Shown piece after piece: positions 63,904 through 64,000 of a DNA stretch of 64,000 nt; the first letter of the stretch is position 1, and each line of letters opens with the position of its first letter. The stretch is from Desulfomicrobium baculatum DSM 4028. Its GTDB lineage: Bacteria > Desulfobacterota > Desulfovibrionia > Desulfovibrionales > Desulfomicrobiaceae. Location of the stretch: NCBI RefSeq assembly GCF_000023225.1, contig NC_013173.1, positions 312,501 through 376,500 of the forward strand. The letters run 5' to 3'. The notes beneath the pieces were generated by a model. It was not told where the DNA came from and did not search any database. It saw only the letters and a program-made list of their open reading frames with translations. A program made the position numbers and the translations under genes.

Positions 63904-64000
63904 ATGAAGAACCCTATCGAATTCAAAAAACATAAAGTTCTCATTGCCAACCGGGGTGAGATCGCCATTCGCATCATGCAGGCCTGCCGCAAGCTGGGTC
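63904..64000 (+). CDS. Biotin carboxylase-domain protein, N-terminal fragment (window edge)
   Basis: Only 32 residues are in the window. FKKHKVLIANRGEIAIRIMQ is the diagnostic start of biotin carboxylase (AccC, or the carboxylase half of pyruvate or propionyl-CoA carboxylase). The ATG follows AAGGAAAGG. Which enzyme it is cannot be told from this fragment. Confidence 0.85.
   Translation, partial: MKNPIEFKKHKVLIANRGEIAIRIMQACRKLG

Overview
The window looks like a chromosomal segment of a sulfate-reducing bacterium of the Desulfovibrionales type. A Desulfomicrobium-like organism is my best guess, from memory of protein families rather than any search. The main evidence is a complete dissimilatory sulfite reductase locus (dsrMKJOP and dsrABDN), a bacterioferritin resembling the Desulfovibrio iron-coproporphyrin type, TauE-type permease genes with a sigma-54 two-component system, and a moderately GC-rich genome.

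Layout. 1-1252 holds the 3' end of an rRNA operon (23S, 5S, terminator). 1263-10353 is housekeeping: a DUF456 membrane protein, rnhA, hflKC, then leftward purE-purD and mutL-lptD. 10631-22874 is the sulfur-respiration locus: an RsbRD-N-domain protein, dsrMKJOP, a small ferredoxin, a YkgJ protein, an unknown protein and a TPR protein, then dsrA, dsrB, dsrD and dsrN. DsrAB reduces sulfite, DsrD activates it, DsrN probably amidates its siroheme, and the membrane complex DsrMKJOP supplies electrons from the quinone pool and periplasm. 22937-32565 contains a small conserved-looking protein with its own promoter, a second YkgJ protein, the cbpA-cbpM-clpB chaperone operon, a DUF1786 protein, a flavin-type oxidoreductase and tex. 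32663-42154 is mixed: an EamA transporter, bacterioferritin, a DUF89-like protein, mltA, DUF4254, gatB, an M20 peptidase, a TM2 protein and an orphan solute-binding protein.

42299-46600 is the most unusual stretch. A periplasmic membrane-anchored beta carbonic anhydrase is followed by a paralogue of the same architecture that has lost every zinc ligand. Next comes a Tim44-like membrane protein translationally coupled to a tiny zinc-ribbon ORF interrupted by one in-frame TGA, with a SECIS-like hairpin at the expected distance. The SRP RNA, tRNA-Ser(GGA) and a VapBC toxin-antitoxin pair follow.

46691-53809 carries trxC, fabI, purC-hisD, a porin and an FG-GAP protein, all leftward. 54839-60814 is a likely single sigma-54 operon: two single-domain response regulators, a TauE/SafE permease, a membrane partner, a PAS histidine kinase and an NtrC-type activator. 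It is followed by a cluster of dispersed repeats, a HEAT-repeat/receiver fusion coupled to purine nucleoside phosphorylase, and the first codons of a biotin carboxylase gene at the window end.

I saw no CRISPR array, insertion sequence, prophage or integrase. All identifications come from reading motifs; none was checked against a database.
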